Positions 7,723 through 16,834 are shown, counted from the first letter of the stretch. The stretch is DNA of 53,110 bases from Hyphomicrobiales bacterium (GCA_004144595.1 SEEM01000020.1:1-53110); one strand, 5' to 3'. Notes: generated from the sequence alone by a model not told the origin. Translations and numbers: made by a program.

Positions 7723-10449
7723 CTATAACATGTCTGACGAATCGTGCGCCCGCCCCCCGCCCCGCTGCCCCCCACGGCTCCGGCTGGGGCGCCTGAACAG
7801 CGTCGTATGGAGCGCCTGCAGGATCGGTTGCGGTTTTCCCAGAAGGTAGCCCTGAGCTTCCGTGCAGCCTGCCCGATCCACCGCATCGAGCTGATCCGGT
7901 GTCTCGATGCCTTCCGCCGTGGTCGCCATGCCGAGTTCGGCAGCCAAGGCGGCAACCGCGGTGACGATGGCGGCGCTCTCGGAATGGGCCGTCATGTCGC
8001 TCACGAAAGAGCGGTCGATCTTGACCTTGTCGAGCGGAAACAGCCGCAGATGGCTCAGGCTGGAATAGCCAGTGCCGAAATCGTCGAGCACGATGCGGAC
8101 ACCGAGATCCTTCAGGCTCCTCAACGTTCCAAGATTGCGATTGTCGTTGGCGAGCAGCGCGGTCTCGGTGATCTCGAGTTCGAGCCGCGCCGGATCGAGC
8201 CCGGTCTCTGCGAGGATATCGCGCACGGTCGCGACAGCGTCGCCGAAGATCAATTGCACCGGCGAGAGGTTGACGGCGATGCGAAGATCGCCCGGCAGCT
8301 GAGCCGCATCCGTGCAGGCTTGCCGAATGACCCATTCGCCGAGATCGACGATCAGCCGCGTCTCCTCCGCCAGCGGCACGAAATCAGCCGGCCCGACCAG
8401 TCCCCGCTCCGGATGGTGCCAGCGCAGCAGCGCCTCGAAACCGCAGAGCTTGCTCGATTTAAGGTCGAAGATCGGCTGGTAGGCCAGTTCGAACTGCTGC
8501 TCTTCGATCGCCTTGCGGAGGTCCATTTCCAGGGCGAGGCGAGCGCGCAACTGCTCGTCCATCGCGGCCGTGAACACGCAGCAACCGCCGCGTCCCTGCG
8601 CCTTGGCCTGATAGAGCGCAAGATCAGCCTGCTTCAGCAGGAGGTCGGGATCGAAACCCGGCCCCTCGGCGACGGCGATGCCGATGCTTGCGGAAATCGA
8701 GATCGTCCGATCCTGGATGAAATAGGGCTGGCTCAGGACTTCGATGATGCGGGCACCCAGCGCCTCGGCCTGCTGCGGCTGCTCCTGGCCGAGACTGAGA
8801 ACCGCGAACTCGTCCCCGCCCAGCCGGGCCACGCATTCGGTATCCCGCACGCAGGTCGCCAGCCGCTCCGCGACCAGGAGAAGCAGCAGGTCGCCGACGG
8901 GATGCCCGAGCGTGTCGTTGACGTCCTTGAAGCGATCGAGATCGAGGAAGAGCAGCGCTACCGGTGCAGGATCGTCCCCCTTCCGCAGCAGCGACTTGGC
9001 GATCTGGCCACGGAAGGAAAAGCGGTTCTGCAAGCTCGTCAGGTCGTCGTGATGCGCCAGGAAGCGAATACGGCTTTCCTGTTCGAGCAGGGCCGCATTC
9101 TGCTGCCGCGCCTCTTCAGCCGCTTCGTTCGCACGCATGTTGGCGACGGCGAGTTCCGTTAGCGCTGCCTTGAGCGCCGTGATGTCGGTGCGGATGCCGA
9201 CGGTCCCGCCATCACGCATCTTTCTCTCGGTGATGAGAAGCCAGCGATCATCCGGCAGCAGGCGCTCGATCGAGCCGCTGCCCTGCCGGTGCCAGGCGGC
9301 GACATCCCGGACGAATTCATCGAGATCGCCGGTCGCCTGGGGGTATTGGCCGAGTTCGGCGCCCTTGCGGACGATCTCCTCGAAGGGCGCTCCGGCCGTC
9401 ATGAAGGGCGCGCTCAGGGCATAGAGCTCGCGATAGCGCTGGTTGCACGTCACCAGCCGGTCATCCTCGTCCCACATCACGAAACCGTCGGACATGGCCT
9501 CGATTGCGTTGTCGAGGACGGAGGCGGCCCGCGCGCGCTCGGCATCGGCCTGCTCGCGTTGATGGATGGCCAGCAGGATCGCCGCGGCAAAGGCGCTCAG
9601 CAGCATCACGGCAAAGCCGGCCGCCGCCACCGTCCGGTCGCGGTCACGGCGCCAATCCGCAAGCACCACCGTGCTCTTCGCGCTCAGGACGACCCGGAGA
9701 TCGCCGTAGAGCGAGGCCCTGACCACGTTGAGCGTGCTGGTATCGCTCGTCCTGTCTCCGATCATGAAGGCCTTGCCGCTCGCCGCCCGCTCGATCAGCG
9801 CAGAGGCGCGGGGCTTGCCGATCAGCAGCTCGTCATGCGGCAGCGTGGCGACGATCTGGCCGTTGGCGCGCTCAAGCGAAATCTGCGTGCCGGGGCCGAC
9901 ACCGGCCTCCCCCAGCAGCTTCATCAGGGTGTGCAGCGGCACTTCCGCAACGGGGATGATGCCGTGCCAGGCCGGAATCCGGCGCGCCATATAGAGCGCC
10001 CAGTCGCCGGTGACGGGGTTGCGCAGCGGGCCGATCAGGTTCGTCGGCATGCGCCAGACCATCGCGACGTCGAGCGGCAACGGATGACGCGCGCCGCTCG
10101 CCCTGGCGGAGGCCACGATGCTGCCATCCGGCCCGACCAGCAGCAGGTCGCGGAAAGCCATCGTCTGGAAATTCAGGCCGCGCAGCAGGCGGCTGGCGGC
10201 ATCTCTTTGGCCGGGGCCGATCTGCGCGACGTCGAACAGGGTCGGAAAGCTCGCCAGCGCCCCGTCGACCTGCAGCAATTGCCGGTCGAGCGCATTCTCG
10301 ACGGCTGCGGCCGCGCCTTCCAGGGATTGCTCGGCGGTGCGCCAGGCGGCCTCCTCCCTCTGGCGAACCAGATTGGAGGCGCCGAACGCGGCCACCGCCA
10401 TGATGGCCGCCATCCCCGCTACCACCGTGAGTTTAAGGCGCTTGATCAT
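7723..10449 (-). CDS. Membrane PAS-GGDEF-EAL cyclic di-GMP turnover protein
   Basis: The 908-residue protein has a membrane segment at about 7-25, a periplasmic sensor region of roughly 240 residues, and a second membrane segment at about 275-296. A PAS domain follows (about 310-430, SDGFVMWDEDDRLV), then GGDEF (about 465-625) with an intact active-site motif RLGGDEF (544-548). The EAL domain (from about 640) has FEALLRW, ELEITET and DDFGTGYSS. Both diguanylate cyclase and phosphodiesterase motifs look intact, so the net activity cannot be predicted. It starts at an ATG preceded by GAGGATCA. It lies 25 bases downstream of a TRAP-type binding protein on the same strand, suggesting that a small ligand controls cyclic di-GMP through the periplasmic region. 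Confidence 0.92.
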   Translation of the reverse strand: MIKRLKLTVVAGMAAIMAVAAFGASNLVRQREEAAWRTAEQSLEGAAAAVENALDRQLLQVDGALASFPTLFDVAQIGPGQRDAASRLLRGLNFQTMAFRDLLLVGPDGSIVASARASGARHPLPLDVAMVWRMPTNLIGPLRNPVTGDWALYMARRIPAWHGIIPVAEVPLHTLMKLLGEAGVGPGTQISLERANGQIVATLPHDELLIGKPRASALIERAASGKAFMIGDRTSDTSTLNVVRASLYGDLRVVLSAKSTVVLADWRRDRDRTVAAAGFAVMLLSAFAAAILLAIHQREQADAERARAASVLDNAIEAMSDGFVMWDEDDRLVTCNQRYRELYALSAPFMTAGAPFEEIVRKGAELGQYPQATGDLDEFVRDVAAWHRQGSGSIERLLPDDRWLLITERKMRDGGTVGIRTDITALKAALTELAVANMRANEAAEEARQQNAALLEQESRIRFLAHHDDLTSLQNRFSFRGQIAKSLLRKGDDPAPVALLFLDLDRFKDVNDTLGHPVGDLLLLLVAERLATCVRDTECVARLGGDEFAVLSLGQEQPQQAEALGARIIEVLSQPYFIQDRTISISASIGIAVAEGPGFDPDLLLKQADLALYQAKAQGRGGCCVFTAAMDEQLRARLALEMDLRKAIEEQQFELAYQPIFDLKSSKLCGFEALLRWHHPERGLVGPADFVPLAEETRLIVDLGEWVIRQACTDAAQLPGDLRIAVNLSPVQLIFGDAVATVRDILAETGLDPARLELEITETALLANDNRNLGTLRSLKDLGVRIVLDDFGTGYSSLSHLRLFPLDKVKIDRSFVSDMTAHSESAAIVTAVAALAAELGMATTAEGIETPDQLDAVDRAGCTEAQGYLLGKPQPILQALHTTLFRRPSRSRGGQRGGGRAHDSSDML

Positions 10450-10474
10450 TGATCCTCATCGAGCGGGCGGCAAG

Positions 10475-11575
10475 TCACGGCGTCCGGGCCTCGATGGCGT
10501 GAAGCGGCTTGAGATAGGTGTTCCAGGCCGAGACACAGCCTTGCCCGCAGCGCTCGAACCAGCGCGGCAGGACGACCTCGGCGAGAAGGCGCCGGCGCGT
10601 CGCGTCGTCGGACTGGGCCGGCACCACGGTCATCGGCCGCTCGGGCTTGCCTGCGCAGCTTGCCAAGCCGGCATTGCAGGCAAGGCCGGCTTGCGTATCG
10701 GCTTCCGTCTGCGACCAGATCCGCTCCTCGAGCCGGCCTACGCCCTGCCGGATGACGTCGCGCGCATCGGCGGGCAGCGCGTCCCAATAGGTCCCGTTGG
10801 CTCCAAAGATCGAGACGCCCCAGTTCAGCGCGAAAGCGTGAACCGCGACGGCCACGCGCGGCAGGCCGATCTCGTAGCCGCTCAGCGTGCCGGTGATCGC
10901 GCAGTCCGCCACCCCATCGCGCAAGGATACGGCAATGTCGGCAAAGGGCAGGATGATCGGCACGGCCCCCATCGCGGCCATCAGCTCCGATTGACCAACC
11001 GACGAGGTGCGCACTTTCCGGCCGGTCAGATCGTCGAGCCCCTTGAAAGGCTTGGTGCAGAACAGGACCTGGGCAGGCAGGGCATAGATTCCCAGAAGCT
11101 CGATATCGTAACGCTCGCGCATGACCTCACGCAGATGCGCCCGAAACGCCGAGACCGTGCGACGCAACGTCCCGACATCTGGGTTCAACACAGGCAGATC
11201 GACGGCGCTGAATTCCGGCTCCTCCCCCGCTATGGCGCTGAGCTGGGCCGTGCCGAACGACACCACGCCGAGCCGCAACAGCTGCAGCATTTCCTGATTG
11301 CGCAGACCACCGGTGTCGAGCGGCCGGATCGTTGCACTGATCCGTCCCTTCGACAGCGCATTGATCTCCGATAGCCAGAAGGGCTGCTCGATCTTGGTGT
11401 ACTGGGTGATGCCGCCGAGACCGCCGATGATCTGAAGTTTGATCGGTTCTTCGGGACGCGGCTGGGCCTGAGCCGCGAAACCTGCGAAGGCGAGCAGCGC
11501 GGCGACAACCGCAATCACGGGCTGCGCGCCCCGGCGCGGGCGAGAAGCGAGGGCGTCGTCGCAGGTCTTGGCCAT
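10475..11575 (-). CDS. TRAP-type (DctP family) solute-binding protein without a permease
   Basis: The 366-residue protein has an N-terminal signal sequence (VIAVVAALLAFAGFAAQAQ). Its DctP-like fold shows conserved stretches such as FKGLDDLTGRKVRTSS, which includes the arginine that usually contacts a substrate carboxylate, and DGVADCAITGTLSGYEIGLP. The family captures organic acids in the periplasm for TRAP transporters. Here no DctQ or DctM permease gene is adjacent. Instead a GGDEF-EAL membrane protein follows after 25 bases, so it may act as the ligand-sensing partner of that enzyme. Four cysteines in the C-terminal part (CNAGLASC and CGQGC) could form disulfides. The start ATG directly follows a G-run, so the true start is slightly uncertain. 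Confidence 0.88.
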   Translation of the reverse strand: MAKTCDDALASRPRRGAQPVIAVVAALLAFAGFAAQAQPRPEEPIKLQIIGGLGGITQYTKIEQPFWLSEINALSKGRISATIRPLDTGGLRNQEMLQLLRLGVVSFGTAQLSAIAGEEPEFSAVDLPVLNPDVGTLRRTVSAFRAHLREVMRERYDIELLGIYALPAQVLFCTKPFKGLDDLTGRKVRTSSVGQSELMAAMGAVPIILPFADIAVSLRDGVADCAITGTLSGYEIGLPRVAVAVHAFALNWGVSIFGANGTYWDALPADARDVIRQGVGRLEERIWSQTEADTQAGLACNAGLASCAGKPERPMTVVPAQSDDATRRRLLAEVVLPRWFERCGQGCVSAWNTYLKPLHAIEARTP

Positions 11576-12118
11576 CTCCCCCCCGGTTGTGGCGCCGTCC
11601 GATCAGCGCAATATTCATCCCCGGTGGTTAACCGCGGTTGAATCGGACGCCCGCACTCAAGCCAAAGGCGCATCTTTTCGCTGCATTCTGCACGCAAGCC
11701 GCGCGTTCAGTCGGAGGAAGCGGCTCGCGCCTGCCGATAAGGCCGAAACACCGGGCAGCGCCCGCTTTCGGAGGAGCGCGTCCAAGGGCCGGATGTCGCC
11801 GCGTGGGGGAAGCTTCTCAGATGTATACTTGAGAGTTATTCCAGATCCCGCCGCGGCTATATTGCAGATGCGAGATACCGCTGAATCCGTTCATAACAAC
11901 GCCCCTGTAGGATTCTGCTGTTGCCGGGCAAGCGGAGCTTGCTATGCTCGGTAATATATCGCTCCCTCGGCAGGGGCATGACCGGTCCTCCAAAGCTTTT
12001 TCCGCCGCGCGCGTCAGGCGACAGCACGCGAGCACAGCGGACAAGGCCGTCGAGCCATAAGCCGGCAGAGCCTGGGATCGGGAGCGGCCGAGCGGCGGCA
12101 ACGGTACGGGGTGGGGAG
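11576..12118. other. Long intergenic region
   Basis: About 540 bases lie between the divergent TRAP binding protein and the small exported protein. Positions 11820-11970 are A/T-richer and include GTATACTT and TAATATAT, so promoters may be here. Open frames in this stretch lack ribosome-binding sites and read like random high-GC sequence. I see no RNA gene. Confidence 0.35.
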
Positions 12119-12439
12119 ATGATGCGTCTGGGGGCGTTGGCGGCGCTTTGGATTTTCGCCTGTCAGGCATCGGCGACAGGCCAAGTGCTGCGCAAGGGCG
12201 AATTCCTGCAGGACTACATCACCTGCGAAGCCTGGATGGGGCGCGAGGCAGCAGACGCGGAGATGCATGGCCTGATCGGCCGCTGGGTGGTTGACTCCCT
12301 GCGACAGAGCTCGCCGTCGCGATTGTCGAAATATGGCGACGGTGAAGTCCTCGATGCCGTCGAACGGCAATGCCGGGCACAGCCCGAGAAGACGTTGACG
12401 GTCGCCACCTTCCTCGCCGGGCTTCGCTTGCCGGAATGA
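12119..12439 (+). CDS. Small exported protein, possibly HdeA/HdeB-like
   Basis: The start is one of two adjacent ATG codons after GTGGGGAG. The 106-residue product has a signal peptide (LGALAALWIFACQASA). A short mature part has two widely spaced cysteines (ITCEAWMG and ERQCRAQP) and helical segments between them. That size, the cysteine pair and periplasmic export resemble acid-stress chaperones of the HdeA/HdeB family; the resemblance is weak and I hold it as a suggestion only. The gene faces the lipoprotein gene ending at 12492, 52 bases away. Confidence 0.6.
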   Translation: MMRLGALAALWIFACQASATGQVLRKGEFLQDYITCEAWMGREAADAEMHGLIGRWVVDSLRQSSPSRLSKYGDGEVLDAVERQCRAQPEKTLTVATFLAGLRLPE

Positions 12440-12491
12440 CGCCGCTCACGGTCCCAAGCGCCGACCGGCGCAGGGCCTTGCCGCCGAAATC

Positions 12492-12743
12492 TCAGAATGA
12501 GGGCAGCACGCTGCCGCCGAAGCTGTCGGAGCGTCCGGCGAAATCCGTCCGGTTTTCGCGTGCATAGCCCGGCCCGCTCAGCCGCGCCGGGGCCGGGCCG
12601 GCATCAAGATAGCTGCGCTGCTGCGGCTGGATCGTCATGCTCCCGACCGCGGGCGGTTCTGAAAACGCGGCCGGCTCACGGGACGCGCAGCCGCCCAGCG
12701 CCGCAAGGAGGATCGTAGCCGGGCCGAGATGGAGAAGACGCAT
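12492..12743 (-). CDS. Small lipoprotein (83 aa)
   Basis: The start is the ATG reading MRLLHLGP, preceded by GAGGGAACG. The N-terminus is a lipoprotein signal with lipobox LGGC, so the mature protein begins at Cys21 and is lipid-anchored. The rest is short, polar and Ser/Gly/Pro-rich (SMTIQPQQRSYLDAG, NRTDFAGRSDSFGGS). I do not recognise a family. Bacterial outer membranes commonly carry such small lipoproteins. Confidence 0.7.
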   Translation of the reverse strand: MRLLHLGPATILLAALGGCASREPAAFSEPPAVGSMTIQPQQRSYLDAGPAPARLSGPGYARENRTDFAGRSDSFGGSVLPSF

Positions 12744-12925
12744 CGTTCCCTCGTCGAGACAGTGCGGACGGAAAGCGCCGATCTCTGGTGCGAGTCGCGC
12801 CGCTGAAGCCGCATTATCGGGATGGTGTCCGCAAATGTACACCGAGGCCCCGTTCGGCAGGCCCGCGCCCCGGACATGCCGTCGCGCCTGATCCGCCACC
12901 GCTGCCCACGCGGAAGCGGCCCTGT

Positions 12926-13228
12926 TCAGGCTCGCCCGCGGCGGCCGGGAGATGGCACGAATTCGAGCTGCTCTTCCGCGACCGCCCCGTCGGGCAATAT
13001 GACGGCTTGCCAGCAGCGATTGCCGCAGCGGACGGACAGGCGCCAGCGGCCCTCGTCCTCCGCCTCGCCACGCTCGACCCGGCTGGTCACCAGTCCGCGA
13101 CGCATCAATTCGCGCAATTCCGCCGCCGACCAGCCGAAGCGCTTTGCCAGCCGCGCGGCATCGAGCACGAAGGAGCCTTCCGCATCCCGGACAAAAGGAA
13201 GTTCGGGCATGGTCTCACCGGCGGTCAT
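12926..13228 (-). CDS. Small soluble protein, DUF6522-like
   Basis: The 100-residue protein starts at the ATG reading MTAGETMPEL, with GGAG nine bases upstream. It contains FVLDAARLAKRFGWSAAELRELMRRGLVTSRVERG as consecutive helical segments (quoted here in outline; key residues are the LAKRFGW and LMRRGLV stretches), then a strand-rich end with GRWRLSVRCGNRCWQAVI. The layout looks like a small winged or helix-strand domain and recalls DUF6522 from memory. The function is unknown. It lies upstream of, and on the same strand as, the small lipoprotein. Confidence 0.6.
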   Translation of the reverse strand: MTAGETMPELPFVRDAEGSFVLDAARLAKRFGWSAAELRELMRRGLVTSRVERGEAEDEGRWRLSVRCGNRCWQAVILPDGAVAEEQLEFVPSPGRRGRA

Positions 13229-13555
13229 GACGTTTCGCTCCGCGGCGTCGATCGGTCGGTGTTCCTGTGCACCGAAGGCTGCCGGCATCCAGTGCATTGC
13301 CCTCCTTGCCGGGCAGGATGTGTTGGGTAGCCCCGACAAGATCGCCATAATGACCGCTGCGCTGCGACCAGAGCAAGCGCTGAGCGCCGCACCGCCGAGC
13401 CGAGGGCCCCCTCGGCATGAGCCTGAGGGTCATGGGGGCATCGCCGCTGATCACAGTGGCTCCGGCCCCTGGTCATTCCGGGTCCGCGCCCGCCCACCCG
13501 GAATGACAACGGCGGCGCCAGATAAAAAGGCGACCCCGGCGGTTGCCTACACCAC
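13229..13555. other. Intergenic region with a palindromic repeat
   Basis: About 330 bases lie between the DUF2891 gene and the small DUF6522-like gene, both on the minus strand. The only clear structure is the perfect inverted repeat at 13472-13507, described separately. No convincing coding sequence is visible. Confidence 0.4.
13472..13507. repeat. Perfect 12-bp inverted repeat, REP-like
   Basis: GTCATTCCGGGT at 13472-13483 is the exact complement of ACCCGGAATGAC at 13496-13507, with a 12-base loop. It shares the outer GTCAT/ATGAC ends with the repeats near 15.6 and 18.5 kb, so it is likely one family. It could form a hairpin in RNA of either strand. Confidence 0.75.
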
Positions 13556-14566
13556 CTAGCGCTCCTCGATCGCGAGCACCGCGAAGCTCGCGAGCCAGTG
13601 CTCGCCCATATAGTCGCCGGCGATATGCGGCAGCCCGGTTTCGAGATGCAGCCTCGCCGCATCGGCGATGACCGGGCGCCGCACATCCCACTCCGGCAAG
13701 TCAGCGGCGATTGCGCTCCAGCACCAGGCGCGGCTGAGATTGAGCCCGTCGAGATGCGCGATCTTCCCGTCGGTCCGGTCGGTCACGGTCGCCGGCTTGA
13801 ACAGGATCGCCGGTTGCTGCTGCGCGATGCGCGGCAGGAAGCGCTCGAACCAGGGCAGGAACTGTTCCGCCGGCAACAGGCGGCGCATGCACTCCGCTTC
13901 GATCAGCGCCGAGGATTGGAAATCGTCACCGCTCGGCTCACCCCAGGCCGGGCAATCCTCGTCGTCGCCATACCAGCGCAGGGCTGTCTCGCGCAGCAGC
14001 ATGAGGAATGCGCCGTCCCCGCTCGCATCCGCGTAATCCGCCGCCATCCGCAGGCCGAAGGCGGTATTGAAATGCGTGCCGACGCGCACCGGATAGGTCG
14101 CGATCGGCAGGAATTCCCGGAAGCGCTGGGCAAAGGCCTCTGCGAGCGGCGCCAGCGCCTTGCTCCAACGCTCATCACCGAGCCCCTTCAGCTCGGATGC
14201 GAGCTTCAGCAGCCAGCCCCAGCCATAGGGCCGCTTGAAGCCGCGCGCGGTGGGCTGGGCGAGATAGGCGCATTCGACCGCGATCTTCTCGGGGATGAGC
14301 TGCGCATCGAACAGCGCGACGATATCGGCCGCCGCCTCCATCTTGGGGTAGCGCCGCAGCAGCCGCGCCAGCATCCAGTAGCTGTGCACGCAGGAATGCC
14401 AGTCATAGCTGCCATAGAACACCGGATGCAGCTCGCTCGGCGTGCGCGCATCCTGCGGCCCGGCCAGCGTATGGTCCGGCTTGTTCGGATATTCGCGGCG
14501 GACATGGCCGAGCGCGATCCGGGCGAAGCGTTGGGCGATCTCTTCGGTGAGCGAGGGCGTGGTCAT
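13556..14566 (-). CDS. DUF2891 family protein
   Basis: The 336-residue soluble protein fits the DUF2891 family: HPVFYGSYDWHSCVHSYWML near residue 50, RPYGWGWLLKL, then a helical repeat pattern of alpha/alpha-barrel type ending near HWLASFAVLAI. The His/Asp-rich motif SYDWHSCVH suggests a metal or active site. No activity is established for the family that I can name with confidence. The start is the ATG reading MTTPSLTEE; GGAG lies about 12 bases upstream. It is divergent from the HpcH-type aldolase gene. Confidence 0.8.
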   Translation of the reverse strand: MTTPSLTEEIAQRFARIALGHVRREYPNKPDHTLAGPQDARTPSELHPVFYGSYDWHSCVHSYWMLARLLRRYPKMEAAADIVALFDAQLIPEKIAVECAYLAQPTARGFKRPYGWGWLLKLASELKGLGDERWSKALAPLAEAFAQRFREFLPIATYPVRVGTHFNTAFGLRMAADYADASGDGAFLMLLRETALRWYGDDEDCPAWGEPSGDDFQSSALIEAECMRRLLPAEQFLPWFERFLPRIAQQQPAILFKPATVTDRTDGKIAHLDGLNLSRAWCWSAIAADLPEWDVRRPVIADAARLHLETGLPHIAGDYMGEHWLASFAVLAIEER

Positions 14567-14769
14567 GGCGTGGCTTGTCTCCGATGCCGCGCAACCTACC
14601 AGCGATTCGGCCACGGCAAAGTGCCATGCGTCACTACGTTGCAACCCCGCCATCTCTTCTCGCCGGGTTCCTTCATCGCTTCGCTCTGGTCTAACAAGGC
14701 CGGCGCGCTCCACGCCGATTTCGATCGGCTCGGCAGCATCGCCAATTCATTCGCCCGAGGGGAAACGCC

Positions 14770-15540
14770 GTGGACCTGCCTGCCAACGCCTTCAAGGCCG
14801 CGCTGAAGCGCGGCGAGCTTCAGATCGGGCTGTGGAGCAGCCTGTGCAGCCCGATCGTCTCCGAGATCATCAGCCAGAGCGGCTTCGACTGGATTCTGGT
14901 CGATACCGAGCATTCGCCCAATGAACCGCCGGACGTTCTCGCCCAGTTGCAGGCGCTGAAGGGCGGCACCGCCACCCCGATCGTCCGCCCGGCCTGGAAC
15001 GACGCGGTGCTGCTCAAGCGCCTGCTCGATATCGGCGTGCAGGCCGTGCTCGTGCCCTTCGTCCAGAACGCCGAGGAGGCGCGCAAGGCCGTCGCCGCCT
15101 GTCGCTATCCGCCCGCCGGCATCCGCGGCATCACGGTCAGCGGCCGCGGCAGCCATTACGGTCGCGTGCCGGATTATCTCAAGCGTGCCGATGGCGAGAT
15201 CTGCGTTCTCGTGCAAGTCGAGACCGGCGAGGCTCTCGCCCGCATCGAGGAGATCGCCGCGGTCGATGGCGTCGACGGCGTCTTCATCGGCCCGGCCGAT
15301 CTCTCGGCCTCGCTCGGCCACATCGGCAACCCCGGCCATCCCGAGGTTCAGGCCGCGATCCAGGATGCGGTGAAGCGTCTGACCGCAATCGGCAAGCCGG
15401 CCGGCATCCTGACGCCGTCGGAGCCCGATGCCCGCCGCTATATCGAATGGGGCTATCGCTTCGTCGCGGTCGGCTCAGATCTCGGCCTCATGACCAAGCA
15501 TGCCGACGCGCTGGCCAAGGCTTTCGCCGGGCAGCGCTGA
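14770..15540 (+). CDS. HpcH/HpaI family aldolase
   Basis: The 256-residue protein matches the class II, metal-dependent HpcH/HpaI aldolases that cleave or form 2-keto-4-hydroxy acids. Visible active-site features are His48 in VDTEHSP, Arg73 in IVRPAWN, and the metal ligands Glu151 (QVETGEAL) and Asp177 (IGPADLSAS). The length equals the family norm. Translation starts at GTG 14770, after GGGGAAACGCC. It lies next to Bug, GntR, DHDPS-family, IlvD/Edd and dehydrogenase genes, consistent with catabolism of a sugar acid or hydroxy acid. The substrate cannot be read from the sequence. Confidence 0.9.
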   Translation: MDLPANAFKAALKRGELQIGLWSSLCSPIVSEIISQSGFDWILVDTEHSPNEPPDVLAQLQALKGGTATPIVRPAWNDAVLLKRLLDIGVQAVLVPFVQNAEEARKAVAACRYPPAGIRGITVSGRGSHYGRVPDYLKRADGEICVLVQVETGEALARIEEIAAVDGVDGVFIGPADLSASLGHIGNPGHPEVQAAIQDAVKRLTAIGKPAGILTPSEPDARRYIEWGYRFVAVGSDLGLMTKHADALAKAFAGQR

Positions 15541-15567
15541 CACGGTTCCCGCCGAATCCGCGCCGTC

Positions 15568-15652
15568 ATGGTCGGGCGCGCCCCGACCATCCACGTCTTT
15601 GCTGGTCGAAGGTGGTGTTCAAGACATGGATGCTCGCCCCAAGGGCGAGCAT
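15568..15652. repeat. Two adjacent hairpins of the dispersed palindromic repeat family
   Basis: ATGGTCGGG-N5-CCCGACCAT at 15568-15590 is followed by ATGCTCGCCC-CAA-GGGCGAGCAT at 15630-15652. The unit lies between the convergent aldolase and Bug genes and probably serves both as terminator. The first hairpin is repeated at 18516-18538. Confidence 0.75.
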
Positions 15653-15667
15653 GACGGTTGAGACCTC

Positions 15668-16639
15668 TCACTCGATCTTCACATTCGCCTTTTGCGCGAC
15701 CTCGGCCCAGCGCTTGGTCTCGGAAGCAATATGGGCGGTGAACTGCTCCTGGCTCGACCCGACAGGATCCACGCCGAGCTTCTTGAGCTGCTCGATCACC
15801 GCAGCTTCGCGCATGATCGCCTGCGTCTCGCTTGAGAGCTTGGCGACGATCTCCTTCGGCACGCCGGACGGCGCGAAGAAGCCGTGCCAGGAGCTCGCAT
15901 CGTAGCCTGGAATGAACTCGGCCAGCGCCGGCAGGTCCGGGGCGACCGCGAGCCGCTTCGGCGTCGCGGTGGCGAGTGCGCGGATCTTGCCTTCCTGCAC
16001 ATGCGGCCAGGCGATGGTGATGTTGTCGAAGGTGATCTGGATCTGGCCGCCGAGCAGGTCTTGCGTCACCTGCCCGCTCGACCGATAGGGCACATGCACC
16101 ATGTCGGTCCCCGTCGAGACCTTGAACAGCTCCGCCGCCATATGCGTCGAGGTGCCCGCCCCCGACGAGCCGAACGAGTATTTGCCTGGGTTCTTCTTCA
16201 GGAGATCGATCAGCTCCGGCACGGTCTTCGCCGGCAGGTCGATATTGACCATCAGGATGTTCGGGACGCTCGCCACCTGCGAAATCGGCGCGAAGTCCTT
16301 GATGTGGTCGAAGGGCAGCTTGGCATAGACGGCCGGGTTGATCGCATGGCTCGACACCGTGCCCATGGTCAGCGTGTAGCCGTCGGCGGGCGCACGAGCC
16401 ACGGCAGCGACGCCGGTATTGCCGCCGGCACCGGGCCGGTTCTCGACGATGAACTTGCCGCCGAGCCGCTGGCCCAGCCGGTCGGCGAGGACACGCCCGA
16501 GCAGGTCGGTGGTGCCCCCGGCCGCGAAGGGCACGACGATGGTGACGACCTTGCTGCCGGGATAGTCGCCCTGCGCGAAGGCGGGGCCTGCCGCAGCAAG
16601 GCAAGCGGCGGCGATAATGGTTCTGCGCGTGATGCTCAT
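15668..16639 (-). CDS. Tripartite tricarboxylate transporter (Bug family) substrate-binding protein
   Basis: The 323-residue protein starts at the ATG reading MSITRRT. It carries a signal peptide (TIIAAACLAAAGPAFAQ) and typical Bug-family stretches: VTIVVPFAAGGTTDLLGR, ENRPGAGGNTGV and DGYTLTMGTVSSHAINP. Bug proteins bind organic acids in the periplasm. No TctA or TctB membrane gene lies in the window, which is common for this family. It is divergent from the GntR gene across an intergenic region with a perfect 18-bp palindrome, so it is probably controlled by that regulator and delivers the substrate of the neighbouring pathway. Confidence 0.92.
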   Translation of the reverse strand: MSITRRTIIAAACLAAAGPAFAQGDYPGSKVVTIVVPFAAGGTTDLLGRVLADRLGQRLGGKFIVENRPGAGGNTGVAAVARAPADGYTLTMGTVSSHAINPAVYAKLPFDHIKDFAPISQVASVPNILMVNIDLPAKTVPELIDLLKKNPGKYSFGSSGAGTSTHMAAELFKVSTGTDMVHVPYRSSGQVTQDLLGGQIQITFDNITIAWPHVQEGKIRALATATPKRLAVAPDLPALAEFIPGYDASSWHGFFAPSGVPKEIVAKLSSETQAIMREAAVIEQLKKLGVDPVGSSQEQFTAHIASETKRWAEVAQKANVKIE

Positions 16640-16725
16640 CGGTTCGTTTCCCCGTCGCGGACAATTCCGCCTGCACCTCATGACGGGCGCTTATCCCAAG
16701 CGATAACACAGGATCACGGAATTGA

Positions 16726-16743
16726 AATCTGAAATTTCAGATT
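16726..16743. promoter_or_regulatory. Perfect 18-bp palindrome, candidate GntR operator
   Basis: AATCTGAAATTTCAGATT is identical to its own complement. It sits in the 195-base region between the divergent Bug and GntR genes, 87 bases before the Bug start and 92 before the regulator start. GntR-family proteins bind palindromes of this size, often in their own divergent promoters. The link is inference from position and symmetry. Confidence 0.65.
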
Positions 16744-16834
16744 GCCGGGCGAGGTGCTTTGTGCTGTTTGAAGGCATGGCGCATAAGCCGGCAGCCGCGG
16801 TGGAGCGGCTTCAGCGACGCGCCCCGGAAGGACC

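Noticed and set aside
7744-9162. 472-residue plus-strand open frame
   Set aside because: It is antisense to the GGDEF-EAL gene, whose catalytic motifs are intact in the other strand.
11568-11954. 128-residue plus-strand open frame in the long intergenic region
   Set aside because: No ribosome-binding site, low protein-like character and a jump to Cys-rich random sequence at the end.
13556-14713. Longer N-terminus for the DUF2891 gene
   Set aside because: The extra 49 residues do not look like protein and lack a ribosome-binding site; the internal ATG matches the family start.
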